A stretch of 64,000 bases of DNA, taken from positions 24,723 to 88,722 of the forward strand of contig NZ_JBBWVE010000030.1 of assembly GCF_041903755.1 (NCBI RefSeq). The letters are read 5' to 3'. The DNA comes from Thiocapsa roseilacustris. GTDB taxonomy: Bacteria; Pseudomonadota; Gammaproteobacteria; Chromatiales; Chromatiaceae. The notes beneath the pieces were generated by a model that was not told the DNA's origin, ran no database searches, and worked only from the letters and a program-made list of their open reading frames with translations. Positions within the stretch are counted from its first letter, which is position 1. Every line of letters starts with the position of its first letter. This document shows positions 8,639-15,878 of the stretch, one piece after another. A program made the translations under genes and the position numbers.

Positions 8639-8667
8639 ATATTAAGGACTTTTGACGTGCAACTCAA
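8639..8667 (-). promoter_or_regulatory. Possible promoter of the rhodanese-tusA-dsrE2 operon
   Basis: Read on the minus strand, TTGAGT (8662-8667) and TAATAT (8639-8644) are spaced by 17 bp, a fair sigma-70 match. The region is A/T-rich against a GC-rich background. No experimental support. Confidence 0.4.
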
Positions 8668-8694
8668 CGATCCTTGTGAGCCATACGAACCGAG

Positions 8695-10125
8695 ATGACC
8701 ATGGAATTCCTTCCGATCTTTCAAGACATCAGGGATAAACCCTGCCTGGTCGTCGGCGGCGGCGCCACCGCGGCCCGCAAGGTAGGCAGCCTCCTCCGTG
8801 CCGGCGCTACGCTCACGGTTGTCGCACCCGAGATTGTCGATGCGCTGAACCACCTGGCGGACGCCGGCGCGATTCGTTATCTCGCGCGGCGCTTCGAGTC
8901 CGAAGATATCAAAGGCAACCGCCTCGTGATCGCCGCAACGGACGACCGCGGGGTCAACGGCAAGATCGCCGAGCTCGCGCGCGAGTACGACATTCCCGTC
9001 AACGTCATCGACGACCCGGACGCCTGTACCTTTCTCCTGCCCTCGATCGTCGATCGCTCGCCCGTCGTGGTGGCAATCTCGACCGGCAAGGCGTCGCCCG
9101 TGCTGGCGCGGCTTCTGCGCACCCGACTCGAATCCATCATCCCGGCCGGCTACGGCCGGCTCGGGGAGCTCTGCGCACGTTATCGTGACCGCGTGAAGGA
9201 GCGCTTCAGCGCCCTGCCCGATCGGCGTCGATTCTGGGATCGCGTCCTGGAAGGCGCCGTGGCGGAGCGTATCTTCGCGGGGCAATTTGCCGAGGCCGAG
9301 GCGGTCATCGAGCGCGAATTGGCCCACGATGCGCTCGAATCCGATATGGGCGAGGTCTATCTCGTCGGCGCCGGACCGGGTGATCCCGATCTGCTGACCT
9401 TCCGCGCGCTGCGCCTGATGCAGCAGGCCGATGTCGTCGTCTACGACCGTTTGGTCGCCGAGCCCATCCTCGCGATGACGCGCCGCGACGCCCGCCGCAT
9501 CTATGTCGGCAAACAGCGCAACCATCACGCCATGCGGCAGGAAGAGATCAACCAACTGCTTGCCGATCTCGCCAAGGATGGTCATCGTGTGTTGCGCCTG
9601 AAGGGCGGCGATCCCTTCATCTTCGGGCGCGGCGGCGAGGAGATCGACACCCTCGCCGCGCAGGGCGTGCCCTTCCAGGTCGTGCCCGGCATCACGGCCG
9701 CATCAGGCTGCGCCAGCTACACCGGCATCCCGCTGACCCACCGCGACTACGCCCAATCCGTGACCTTCGTGACCGGCCATCTCAAGGACGGCACCATGAA
9801 CCTCAACTGGAGCGCACTCGCACAGCCGAGCCAAACGGTGGTCTTCTACATGGGCCTTGCGGGCCTGCCGATCATCGTCGACCAGCTGATCGAACACGGC
9901 GTCTCGCCGCAGATGCCCATCGCGCTCATCCAGCAGGGGACGACGCACTTGCAGCGCGTCTACTCGGGCACGCTTGAAACCATCGTGGAGATGGTGGAGG
10001 CCGATCCTCCGGAGCCGCCGACCCTCATCATCGTCGGCGAGGTCGTGAAGCTGCGCGAAAAGCTGAGCTGGTTCCGGCCGCCGGACGAGCCGCAGCTCGG
10101 CGCCACTACGCGTCTGGTCAGCTAA
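8695..10125 (+). CDS. cysG: Siroheme synthase CysG (fused Met8-like and SUMT domains)
   Basis: A 476-residue fusion. Residues 1-200 form the NAD-dependent precorrin-2 dehydrogenase/ferrochelatase part (CLVVGGGATAARKVGSLL is the nucleotide-binding loop). Residues about 215-460 form the uroporphyrinogen-III methyltransferase (VYLVGAGPGDPDLLTFRAL; LKGGDPFIFGRGGEE; VVPGITAASG). Together they make siroheme, the cofactor of assimilatory and dissimilatory sulfite reductases, which fits the divergent sulfur-trafficking operon. The ATG at 8701 is an alternative start. Before P133 copy 3 inserted, the TAA stop would have been the first triplet of S84 copy 4. Confidence 0.95.
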   Translation: MTMEFLPIFQDIRDKPCLVVGGGATAARKVGSLLRAGATLTVVAPEIVDALNHLADAGAIRYLARRFESEDIKGNRLVIAATDDRGVNGKIAELAREYDIPVNVIDDPDACTFLLPSIVDRSPVVVAISTGKASPVLARLLRTRLESIIPAGYGRLGELCARYRDRVKERFSALPDRRRFWDRVLEGAVAERIFAGQFAEAEAVIERELAHDALESDMGEVYLVGAGPGDPDLLTFRALRLMQQADVVVYDRLVAEPILAMTRRDARRIYVGKQRNHHAMRQEEINQLLADLAKDGHRVLRLKGGDPFIFGRGGEEIDTLAAQGVPFQVVPGITAASGCASYTGIPLTHRDYAQSVTFVTGHLKDGTMNLNWSALAQPSQTVVFYMGLAGLPIIVDQLIEHGVSPQMPIALIQQGTTHLQRVYSGTLETIVEMVEADPPEPPTLIIVGEVVKLREKLSWFRPPDEPQLGATTRLVS

Positions 10126-10257
10126 GGCGATTTCCGCAAACTTCCATACCGTAGGTTGTGCTGACGGTAGGAAGCACAACTTGCGCCGACGGTTGGTTGT
10201 GCCTCGCAAGGCTCGGCACAACCTACGCGACTGGTATAAAGGTTCCCAGAATTCGCC
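10126..10257 (-). mobile_element. P133 palindromic element, copy 3
   Basis: 132 bp, inverted relative to copy 1. The duplication is TAA (10123-10125, the cysG stop codon, and 10258-10260, the first triplet of S84 copy 4). It therefore inserted exactly at the cysG stop/S84 junction. Confidence 0.85.
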
Positions 10258-10342
10258 TAAACCGCGTCGACTCCAACCTTGAGCACATCGTCCGACGTCG
10301 ACACAACGCGACGAGCGCACAGATGGCACGGGACGCGGTTTA
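10258..10342. repeat. S84 element, copy 4
   Basis: Arms TAAACCGCGTC (10258) and GACGCGGTTTA (to 10342), 85 bp. After it comes GCAGCGGTTTA, a second right arm 11 bp on, whose TTA (10351-10353) is the plsY stop codon. Lies between convergent cysG and plsY. Confidence 0.75.
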
Positions 10343-10350
10343 GCAGCGGT

Positions 10351-10938
10351 TTAGCGGGTGATGCGGTCTTCCGTGCCCGTGATCAGATTGCGGATATTGC
10401 TGCGGTGCCGCCAAAAGAGCAGGCCCGTGATGATGAGCTGCATCCCGATCAAGGCATTGTCGGGCCAGAAGAACCACACGATGACGGGGGCGAGGGCCAT
10501 GGAGATCAAGGCGGATAGGGAGGAGATCTTGAGCACCTTGGCGACAAACAGCCAGATGGCCGCCACCGAAAGACCGATCGGCCAGAAGAGCCCGATCTGC
10601 ACGCCTAAGGCGGTGGCCACACCCTTGCCGCCGCGGAACCCGAAGAAGACGGGGTAGAGATGACCGATGAAGGCCGCCAAACCGATGCCTGCCAGCACCG
10701 CCGGGCCCGCGGCGACAAGATGACCGACCACCATCGGGATGAGACCCTTTAGACTATCGCCGACCAACGTGATCGCGGCGGCCTTCTTGCCGCCGATGCG
10801 CAGCACGTTGGTCGCACCGGGATTGTTGGACCCCTGCGTGCGCGGATCGGGCAGCCCCATCAAACGACAGACGATGATGGCGCTGGAAACCGAGCCCAAC
10901 AGGTAGGCGGAGATGATGAGGAGCGAGGCTGTAATCAT
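10351..10938 (-). CDS. plsY: Glycerol-3-phosphate acyltransferase PlsY
   Basis: A 195-residue inner-membrane enzyme that moves an acyl group from acyl phosphate to glycerol 3-phosphate, the first step of phospholipid synthesis. The three family motifs are present: LLGSVSSAIIVCR, GSNNPGATNVLR and FGFRGGKGVATALG, set between five or so membrane helices. ATG 10938 is preferred to the in-frame TTG four codons upstream. It diverges from folB, a gene pair order common in gammaproteobacteria. Its stop codon lies in an S84-type arm. Confidence 0.93.
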   Translation of the reverse strand: MITASLLIISAYLLGSVSSAIIVCRLMGLPDPRTQGSNNPGATNVLRIGGKKAAAITLVGDSLKGLIPMVVGHLVAAGPAVLAGIGLAAFIGHLYPVFFGFRGGKGVATALGVQIGLFWPIGLSVAAIWLFVAKVLKISSLSALISMALAPVIVWFFWPDNALIGMQLIITGLLFWRHRSNIRNLITGTEDRITR

Positions 10939-11070
10939 GGGGCGCAATTGGACATGGGAAGCCGGTGCAGGTCAAGCGGACGACAGGCCGCTGCGGCGGC
11001 CTCGTTCGCGGTCCTGAAGACAACGAAACCTTCGGATGGAGCTGGTTCCGAATGAAGAAAGACAACATCC

Positions 11071-11155
11071 TAGACCGCGTTCGCGACACCTGCGTCGGAC
11101 CCCTCAGGCCCCCAGTCCACCGGGAACCACCACATGCCCCGCCAGACGCGTTCTA
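11071..11155. repeat. S84 element, copy 5
   Basis: Arms TAGACCGCGTT (11071) and GACGCGTTCTA (to 11155), 85 bp. This copy starts with TAG on both strands and its arm changes are compensatory (TAGA pairs TCTA). It ends two bases before the folB start codon, so it replaces the normal leader. Confidence 0.65.
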
Positions 11156-11157
11156 GC

Positions 11158-11514
11158 ATGGACACCGTGTTCATTCGCGGCCTGAGGATCGACACCACCA
11201 TCGGCATCCACGACTGGGAGAAGCGCATTCGGCGCCCCGTCGTTCTGGATCTGGAGATGGCAAGCAACATCTCCCGCGGCGCGGCCAGCGATCGCATCGA
11301 AGACGCACTGGACTACGAGGCCGTTACGCGGCGCTTGGAGCAATTCGTCTCGGAGAGCCGATTCGAGTTGGTGGAGACGCTTGCCGAGCGCTGCGCGGCC
11401 ATCCTGCGCGACGAGCTCGGGATCTCTTGGGTGCGGCTCACTCTGAGCAAGCCAGGCGCCGTCGGCGAAGGCGTGGACGTGGGCGTGGTGATCGAGCGCG
11501 GCGATCGGTGTTGA
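11158..11514 (+). CDS. folB: Dihydroneopterin aldolase FolB
   Basis: A 118-residue protein with the FolB signatures MDTVFIRGLRIDTTIGIHDWE and the conserved Glu/Tyr/Lys positions of the family (DYEAVTRRLEQFV; LSKPGAV). It converts dihydroneopterin to hydroxymethyl-dihydropterin in folate synthesis. I start at ATG 11158 because family proteins begin MDxVFI. The ATG at 11134 would add eight residues encoded by S84 copy 5. No good ribosome-binding site is visible ahead of 11158, since the S84 arm runs to 11155; translation initiation here is odd. Confidence 0.9.
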   Translation: MDTVFIRGLRIDTTIGIHDWEKRIRRPVVLDLEMASNISRGAASDRIEDALDYEAVTRRLEQFVSESRFELVETLAERCAAILRDELGISWVRLTLSKPGAVGEGVDVGVVIERGDRC

Positions 11515-11598
11515 ACGGCCCCGGGGGGCGTCCCGCGCGGTGTCCGGCAAAGCGCGACGAGGCGTCGTAGCCGTGGGGTGGACAAGCTCATCTAGGTC

Positions 11599-11676
11599 GG
11601 TTGGGCAAAGCGCAGCGTGCCCAACGGCTCCCAGTGATGCCGGCACGGGTTGGGCACGCTGCGCTTTGCACAACGG
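11599..11676. repeat. Long inverted repeat between folB and the SOUL gene
   Basis: Two arms of about 28 bp (11599-11627 and 11648-11676), built around GGGCAAAGCGCAGCGTGCCC, face each other across a 20-bp loop. The 300-bp gap between the convergent genes folB and SOUL holds nothing else that I can identify. Confidence 0.75.
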
Positions 11677-11813
11677 CTGATAGCGCACGCATCTGTACAC
11701 GTTTTTGAACCGTCACTCACCCGGCGGCACGCTTGCGAACCGCACCATTCGAGCTCGGTCGGCGCGGTTCGCTCGCCTTACCCCACTTGGACGCCGAGAG
11801 CGCCTCGCGCGCT

Positions 11814-12464
11814 TCAGGGTGTCTCGACGTCGATGAGGACCTCGTTGCGGCGCAGAAAACCGGGCGTGAAGGGGTCGTTGTAATAGGCATAGACGGCAGG
11901 GCCCGCGGCCGTCAGGCCGCGTGCGGCTATCCAGGCGCGCAGCGCCGCCTCCTGCTCCGCGAGCGCGGCATCGGTCGTCGAGCCGCTGAAGCGAACCGTC
12001 GCGCGTCGCTGCGCCGGGATCTCGCGCAGACGAACCTCGGAGGTGGCCGGCGCGGGGAGTGCATCCAGGCTGTAGCCCGAGGGCATGATGAAGCGAACCG
12101 ACCAGGCGTTCTCCCCCGTCGGCGACTGGATCACCGGGGCGGTCATCGCGATCCTTTCCGCCGGAGCATCGGGACGCTGCTGGATGACGGGTGCGGTCAT
12201 CGCGATCTTCTCCCCCTCACGCTCCTTGGCGAAGATGTAGCGTGCGAGCGGCCCGAACCCGGCGCCGAGCGCTTCGCGACGCGCACCGCTGCGCGTCGTC
12301 TCGGCGACCACAAGGGGCGGATAGTCCCGGATCTCAAAGGCGCCGTCGCTCTCCACCGCGACATACTCGGGCGTCTCGACGTTCTGAACCACGAAGACGA
12401 AGACAGCCATGGCGACGATGCCGAGCACCGCCACCGCACCGACGATCAAGAGAAGCGTCTTCAT
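11814..12464 (-). CDS. SOUL heme-binding family protein
   Basis: A 216-residue protein with an N-terminal membrane anchor or signal (residues 4-26) and a SOUL/HBP domain. The family hallmark IAMTAPVIQ is present, and it appears twice, 16 residues apart (EKIAMTAPVIQQ and ERIAMTAPVIQS), apparently through a small internal duplication. The C-terminus (AYYNDPFTPGFLRRNEVLI) is also typical. SOUL proteins bind heme or tetrapyrroles; in a phototroph a role in pigment handling is possible but unproven. It overlaps the upstream DUF2452 gene by 4 bp (ATGA). Confidence 0.85.
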   Translation of the reverse strand: MKTLLLIVGAVAVLGIVAMAVFVFVVQNVETPEYVAVESDGAFEIRDYPPLVVAETTRSGARREALGAGFGPLARYIFAKEREGEKIAMTAPVIQQRPDAPAERIAMTAPVIQSPTGENAWSVRFIMPSGYSLDALPAPATSEVRLREIPAQRRATVRFSGSTTDAALAEQEAALRAWIAARGLTAAGPAVYAYYNDPFTPGFLRRNEVLIDVETP

Positions 12465-12958
12465 CCCTCGCCTCGCGAAGCCAGACCGCCAATGCGCAGT
12501 AGTTGAGTAACCAGCTCGCCGGTATCGTCCGCCTGATCGGCTCGGTCGGCCGGTGTCCAGGAATAATCCGTCTCGAGCCGATAGGATCCCAAAAACTCAT
12601 AAGGGACCGCGCCGCCCCACTCGGCCGGCGCGAGCATCGAGAAGAAGGGCCCGCCGACCGCCTTGCGATACAGGTGATAGGTTCGGCCCGGGATGCGTTT
12701 GAAGGCACAGTGCGCGCGGGTCAGCGCCTGCTCTTCCTTGGCATCCGCAAGGACCTTACGCGCCTCTTGTTGAAGCAGCTTGATCTGGTCGGCGATGACC
12801 CGAAGCTTCGCACCCGTGCGGGCACTCAACATGGACTCCGCCCGCGCGACCTCGCTCGCCAGCTCGCCGGAATCGAAGGCCGGGGCCAAACGGCTCACCG
12901 GATAGGGTGAACCGTGTGCAGCGCCGCGGTGAAGCACGCCTTTCTCATCGTTGCTCAT
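12461..12958 (-). CDS. DUF2452 domain protein
   Basis: A 165-residue soluble protein of the DUF2452 family: a helical middle (LRVIADQIKLLQQEARKVL, residues about 53-71) followed by FKRIPGRTYHLYRK and GSYRLETDYSWTPA. Function is unknown. The stop overlaps the SOUL start by 4 bp, so the two are translationally coupled. The midA-type gene is transcribed divergently on the other side. Confidence 0.75.
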   Translation of the reverse strand: MSNDEKGVLHRGAAHGSPYPVSRLAPAFDSGELASEVARAESMLSARTGAKLRVIADQIKLLQQEARKVLADAKEEQALTRAHCAFKRIPGRTYHLYRKAVGGPFFSMLAPAEWGGAVPYEFLGSYRLETDYSWTPADRADQADDTGELVTQLLRIGGLASRGEG

Positions 12959-13053
12959 CTGCCTGTCTCTCTCGCTTTGTCGTCCGTCCGAGGATCGACG
13001 GGATGCCCGGTATATAGTGTCGGCGAGCCAAAAGCACGAACGGGGATTTCACG

Positions 13054-14208
13054 ATGGATGATACGACCGACAGGAGCGGCGCGACCGAGATCTCGGCCCG
13101 ACTCGCCGAGCAGATCCGCGCCGAGATCGCGGCCGCCGGAGGTCTGCTGCCCTTCGACCGCTTCATGGAGCTGGCACTCTACGCACCGGGCCTCGGCTAC
13201 TATGTCGGCGGCGCGGTGAAGCTCGGACGTGACGGCGACTTCGTGACCGCGCCAGAGGTCTCGCCGCTCTTCGGGCGCTGTCTCGCCGCCCAGTGTGCCG
13301 AGGTCATGGCCCAGCTCGGGGGCGGCGATCTGCTCGAGCTCGGCGCCGGCACCGGCAGGCTCGCCGTCGAGGTACTCCAAGCCCTGGAGCATCTCGACGC
13401 CCTGCCCGGCCGTTACCTGATCCTGGAGCCGAGCCCGGATCTTCAAGAGCGCCAGCGCACGCTGATCCAAGAGCGGATACCGCATCTGGCGGAACGCTGC
13501 GCATGGCTGACCGGACTGCCGGATACGCTGCGCGGAGTCGTTCTCGCCAACGAGGTGGTGGACGCCATGCCGGTCCATCGCTTCAACATCCGCGACGACG
13601 GCGGAATCGACGAGGTCTTTGTCACCCAGCATGCCGGCGCCTTCCTCGAGATCACCGCGCCGGTGCGTTCGCCCGGACTCGCCGACGCCGTGGCCGCGCT
13701 GCAGGGCGAGGGCTATGCGCGAGCGCCGGGCTACGGCTCGGAGATCAACCTGCGCCTGCCGCCCTGGATGAAGGCGTTGGGGCTCACGCTGGATGCCGGC
13801 CTCGTCCTGCTGGTCGATTACGGCTATCCGCGCCCGGCCTACTACCAGCCAGACCGCACCATGGGGACACTCATGTGCCACCTGCGCCACCAGGCCCACG
13901 GCGACCCCTACACCCATATCGGGCTACAGGACATCACGGCGCATGTGGATTTCACCGCGGTCGCCGAAGCCGGTGTCGCCGCCGGTTTCGATCTCGCCGG
14001 CTTCACCACCCAGGCGAACTTTCTGATCGGATGCGGGATCGACCGGATCCTCTCCGAGTCGCCCGATGCCTTCGACCTGACCCCCGGCGCGAAGCAATTG
14101 CTCCTGCCGACAATCATGGGGGAGCGGTTCAAGGTCATGGGGCTGACGAAGGAGATCGAAGATGAGCTGTGCGGATTCTCGATCCGAGACCTGAGTCAAC
14201 GGCTCTGA
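13054..14208 (+). CDS. SAM-dependent methyltransferase, MidA/NDUFAF7 family
   Basis: A 384-residue protein of the family whose human member NDUFAF7 methylates an arginine of respiratory complex I. The N-terminal GGLLPFDRFMELALYAPGLG and YYVGG are family signatures. The SAM-binding loop is LLELGAGTGRLA, and LVDYGYPRPAYY with CHLRHQAHGDPYTHIG marks the C-terminal half. The bacterial substrate is not established. The TGA stop (14206-14208) is the first triplet of S84 copy 6. Confidence 0.9.
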   Translation: MDDTTDRSGATEISARLAEQIRAEIAAAGGLLPFDRFMELALYAPGLGYYVGGAVKLGRDGDFVTAPEVSPLFGRCLAAQCAEVMAQLGGGDLLELGAGTGRLAVEVLQALEHLDALPGRYLILEPSPDLQERQRTLIQERIPHLAERCAWLTGLPDTLRGVVLANEVVDAMPVHRFNIRDDGGIDEVFVTQHAGAFLEITAPVRSPGLADAVAALQGEGYARAPGYGSEINLRLPPWMKALGLTLDAGLVLLVDYGYPRPAYYQPDRTMGTLMCHLRHQAHGDPYTHIGLQDITAHVDFTAVAEAGVAAGFDLAGFTTQANFLIGCGIDRILSESPDAFDLTPGAKQLLLPTIMGERFKVMGLTKEIEDELCGFSIRDLSQRL

Positions 14209-14289
14209 ACCGCGTCCGGTATCCTATGCACGCTCGTCGACCGGGCTCGGACCCGTACCCATCCATTGCGTCGGCGTCAACGCGGTTCA
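14206..14289. repeat. S84 element, copy 6
   Basis: Arms TGAACCGCGT (14206) and ACGCGGTTCA (to 14289), exactly 84 bp. Its first TGA is the stop codon of the methyltransferase gene. Pairs with copy 7 across a 26-bp A/T-rich spacer. Confidence 0.8.
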
Positions 14290-14315
14290 GGATAAAAAAC
14301 CAATCATGTACTGCT

Positions 14316-14399
14316 TGAATCGCGTCCGTACCGTTGTCGCTGGTCTCTCGAACCAAGCATTCGGGCTTGACATCTCATATCCCACCGAGACGCGATTCA
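14316..14399. repeat. S84 element, copy 7
   Basis: Arms TGAATCGCGTC (14316) and GACGCGATTCA (to 14399), exactly 84 bp. The C-to-T change in the left arm is matched by G-to-A in the right arm. The last TCA (14397-14399) is the stop codon of the minus-strand VOC gene. Confidence 0.8.
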
Positions 14400-15176
14400 A
14401 GCATGCCCGAACTGGATGACGGCGAAGATGGCGCCCTGCGGATCGCCGAGGAAGGCGAATCGCCCGACATTCTCGACCTCCATCGGGTCCATGACGATGC
14501 TGCCGCCGAGGCGCTTGGTCGTGGCGACGGCGTGATCGCAATCCTCGACGCCGAAATAGATCGACCAGTTCGGCGGCATCGAGCCCCATTCGGCATCGAG
14601 CTCGATCATCCCGCCGACCTCCTTGCCGTCAAGCTCGAACAGCGTATAACGCCCGTCCATCAGGCTCTTGCTGGTGCGTGCGCTCCAGCCGAAAAGATCT
14701 TGGTAAAAGTGCGCGGCGGCCTTGGTGTTGCGAGTCTGCAGCTCGCTCCAGCTGCGTGCGCCGTAGGTGTTGTCGAGCTCGGCGCCGAAGAGCGAGCCCG
14801 GCTCCCAAAGGCCGAGCACGGCGCCGGTGGGATCCTGAATGAAGGCCATGCGTCCAAGCTGCATCACATCGACCGCGGGCATCACCAGACGTCCACCCAG
14901 CTCGACGGCCTGCTCGGCGCTCGCCTGAACGTCCATCACCCGGACATAGGTCGCCCAATAGGGGAAGGCGCCTTGCTCTGGCGCCATTTCGTAGAGTGCG
15001 GCGGCTCGCTTACCGTCGCGCCTCAAAATGCTGTAGGGCACCTCGTAGTCGGTCGCGAGGTCATCGGAGGTCCAGCCGAAGATCTCGCCGTAGAAGGTCT
15101 TCGCGGCCTCGGGCGCATTGGTCGCCAGGTCGACCCAGCAAAAGGTCCCGACTGGATAGCTTGTCATCTCGGCCAT
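14397..15176 (-). CDS. VOC-family protein with two glyoxalase-like domains
   Basis: A 259-residue protein with two tandem vicinal-oxygen-chelate modules (about 8-125 and 138-258). Each has the TFYGEIFGW or HFYQDLFGW helix and an ...DPTGAVLGLWEP or DPQGAIFAVIQ terminal strand. Members resemble bacterial hydroxylase-type VOC proteins; the substrate is unknown. ATG 15176 has GGAACG upstream. It converges on the MidA-type gene, and its stop codon lies in an S84 arm. Confidence 0.85.
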   Translation of the reverse strand: MAEMTSYPVGTFCWVDLATNAPEAAKTFYGEIFGWTSDDLATDYEVPYSILRRDGKRAAALYEMAPEQGAFPYWATYVRVMDVQASAEQAVELGGRLVMPAVDVMQLGRMAFIQDPTGAVLGLWEPGSLFGAELDNTYGARSWSELQTRNTKAAAHFYQDLFGWSARTSKSLMDGRYTLFELDGKEVGGMIELDAEWGSMPPNWSIYFGVEDCDHAVATTKRLGGSIVMDPMEVENVGRFAFLGDPQGAIFAVIQFGHA

Positions 15177-15233
15177 GGGGCGTTCCTCGTTTCGGATCCT
15201 TGATTCGGATCCATCAGGTTGAATCCTGTCGGC

Positions 15234-15845
15234 TCAATCGACTTCCGGATCGGCGCGCCTGCCTTTGCGACCCGTCAAACGGCGCTGCGGCGGATCGCCG
15301 TCCATCATCATAAGCATGCGCTCCTCCTCGGCGAGACGCTTGGACGCGAGATGCTTCTCCTGGCGCACCCGGGCGGCGTAGCCGAGCGCGGCACCTCCGG
15401 CCGTCGTCAGGGTGAGCAGCCCGAGGGTGACGAACTGGGCCAGCATCATGGCCACGCCGAGACCGACCGCACCGCCGACGACGACGCCGGTCTTGAGGTT
15501 GGCTCCCATCGAGCCCCGATGCCGGACCTTGGCCTGGAGGACCGCGTTGTCGCGTCCGACCTTGGCACGGATCTGCTCGGCCTTGACGCGGATCTTCTCG
15601 CGTTCCTTGGAAAAGCGCTCGCTCACGCGCGAGACGGTGCGATGGCGATCCGCCGCAACGATGGTGTTGAACCAAAAGGCGACGAGTGTCCCGATCGAGC
15701 CGCCCAACAGCAGAAAGAGCGGCCAGGTCGTTTGCCAATCGGTGCTCAAGGCCGTATAGACCAGGAGCCCCGTGACACCCTGGAGTAGAAAGATCCCGAT
15801 CAGAAAGCGGACCAAGCTGCCCAGACCGGTTGGAATGATATTCAT
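15234..15845 (-). CDS. Membrane protein with central coiled coil, unknown function
   Basis: I do not recognise this protein. It has two N-terminal membrane helices (LVRFLIGIFLLQGVTGLLVY and LFLLLGGSIGTLVAFWF), a charged helical stretch likely to form a coiled coil (residues about 70-105, RVSERFSKEREKIRVKAEQI), a second pair of hydrophobic segments (about 115-155) and a basic tail. ATG 15845 was chosen; a GTG at 15860 would add five residues. It follows the lipoprotein gene on the same strand with a gap of about 30 bp and may be cotranscribed. Confidence 0.6.
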   Translation of the reverse strand: MNIIPTGLGSLVRFLIGIFLLQGVTGLLVYTALSTDWQTTWPLFLLLGGSIGTLVAFWFNTIVAADRHRTVSRVSERFSKEREKIRVKAEQIRAKVGRDNAVLQAKVRHRGSMGANLKTGVVVGGAVGLGVAMMLAQFVTLGLLTLTTAGGAALGYAARVRQEKHLASKRLAEEERMLMMMDGDPPQRRLTGRKGRRADPEVD

Positions 15846-15878
15846 AGTCTCAGTCTGCACTCCCTGGCGTCGAGCGGG

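Noticed and set aside
11515..11813. S84 copy in the convergent folB/SOUL gap
   Set aside because: The gap holds a different inverted repeat; no T(A/G)AACCGCG arm is present.
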